DNA of 5,830 nt from Chitinophagales bacterium (GTDB taxonomy: Bacteria > Bacteroidota > Bacteroidia > Chitinophagales > JADIYW01), in the NCBI GenBank assembly GCA_020848315.1, contig JADLAH010000317.1:1-5830 (forward strand). Direction: 5' to 3'. The notes beneath the pieces are model-generated. The model did not search any database. It saw only the letters and a program-made list of their open reading frames with translations, and was not told where the DNA came from. Position 1 is the stretch's first letter. Each line of letters starts with the position of its first letter. The translations under genes were made by a program, and so were the position numbers. Below are positions 5,741 through 5,830 of this stretch, piece after piece.

Positions 5741-5830
<90 letters not shown>

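Overview
The window comes from a member of the Bacteroidota. Three things point there. The 16S rRNA 5' end has a Bacteroidota-like V1 region. Promoters are of the phylum's TTG/TTTG - 19-20 nt - TAnnTTTG type rather than the E. coli type. The genes lack clear Shine-Dalgarno sequences, and proteins such as MnSOD and SerC look Bacteroidota-like. A Chitinophagales-like lineage is possible, but the 90 nt of 16S present cannot settle it.

Layout: (1) 1-848: sodA (Mn-type superoxide dismutase, +) converges on serC (phosphoserine aminotransferase, -). The 141-bp gap holds a perfect 19-bp bidirectional terminator hairpin set inside an unusual set of inverted and tandem GATGTACC/GGTACATC repeats that runs up to both stop codons. 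(2) 845-3444: serC and a DEAD-box RNA helicase are divergent, sharing a 200-bp region with a helicase promoter and an imperfect inverted repeat. (3) 3542-5010: a U32-family protein (TrhP/RlhA/UbiU superfamily, with four cysteines suited to an Fe-S cluster) overlaps a 74-aa single-cluster ferredoxin by ATGA, a two-gene operon. (4) 5011-5740: 730 bp without genes. Its second half is an rRNA operon control region with three Bacteroidota promoters whose -7 boxes are exactly 139 bp apart, each followed by a boxA-like AGTTCTTT. (5) 5741-5830: start of the 16S rRNA gene, cut by the window edge.

The genes are mostly housekeeping: oxidative stress defence, serine/PLP biosynthesis, RNA remodelling and probably RNA or cofactor hydroxylation. 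Helicase, U32 protein and rRNA operon may share a theme of RNA and ribosome function, but that is inference from proximity. I see no mobile element, CRISPR array or phage gene, and no clear evidence for a wholly new system. The points most worth a second look are the coupled U32-ferredoxin pair, the evenly spaced triple rRNA promoter, and the repeat cassette around the sodA/serC terminator.
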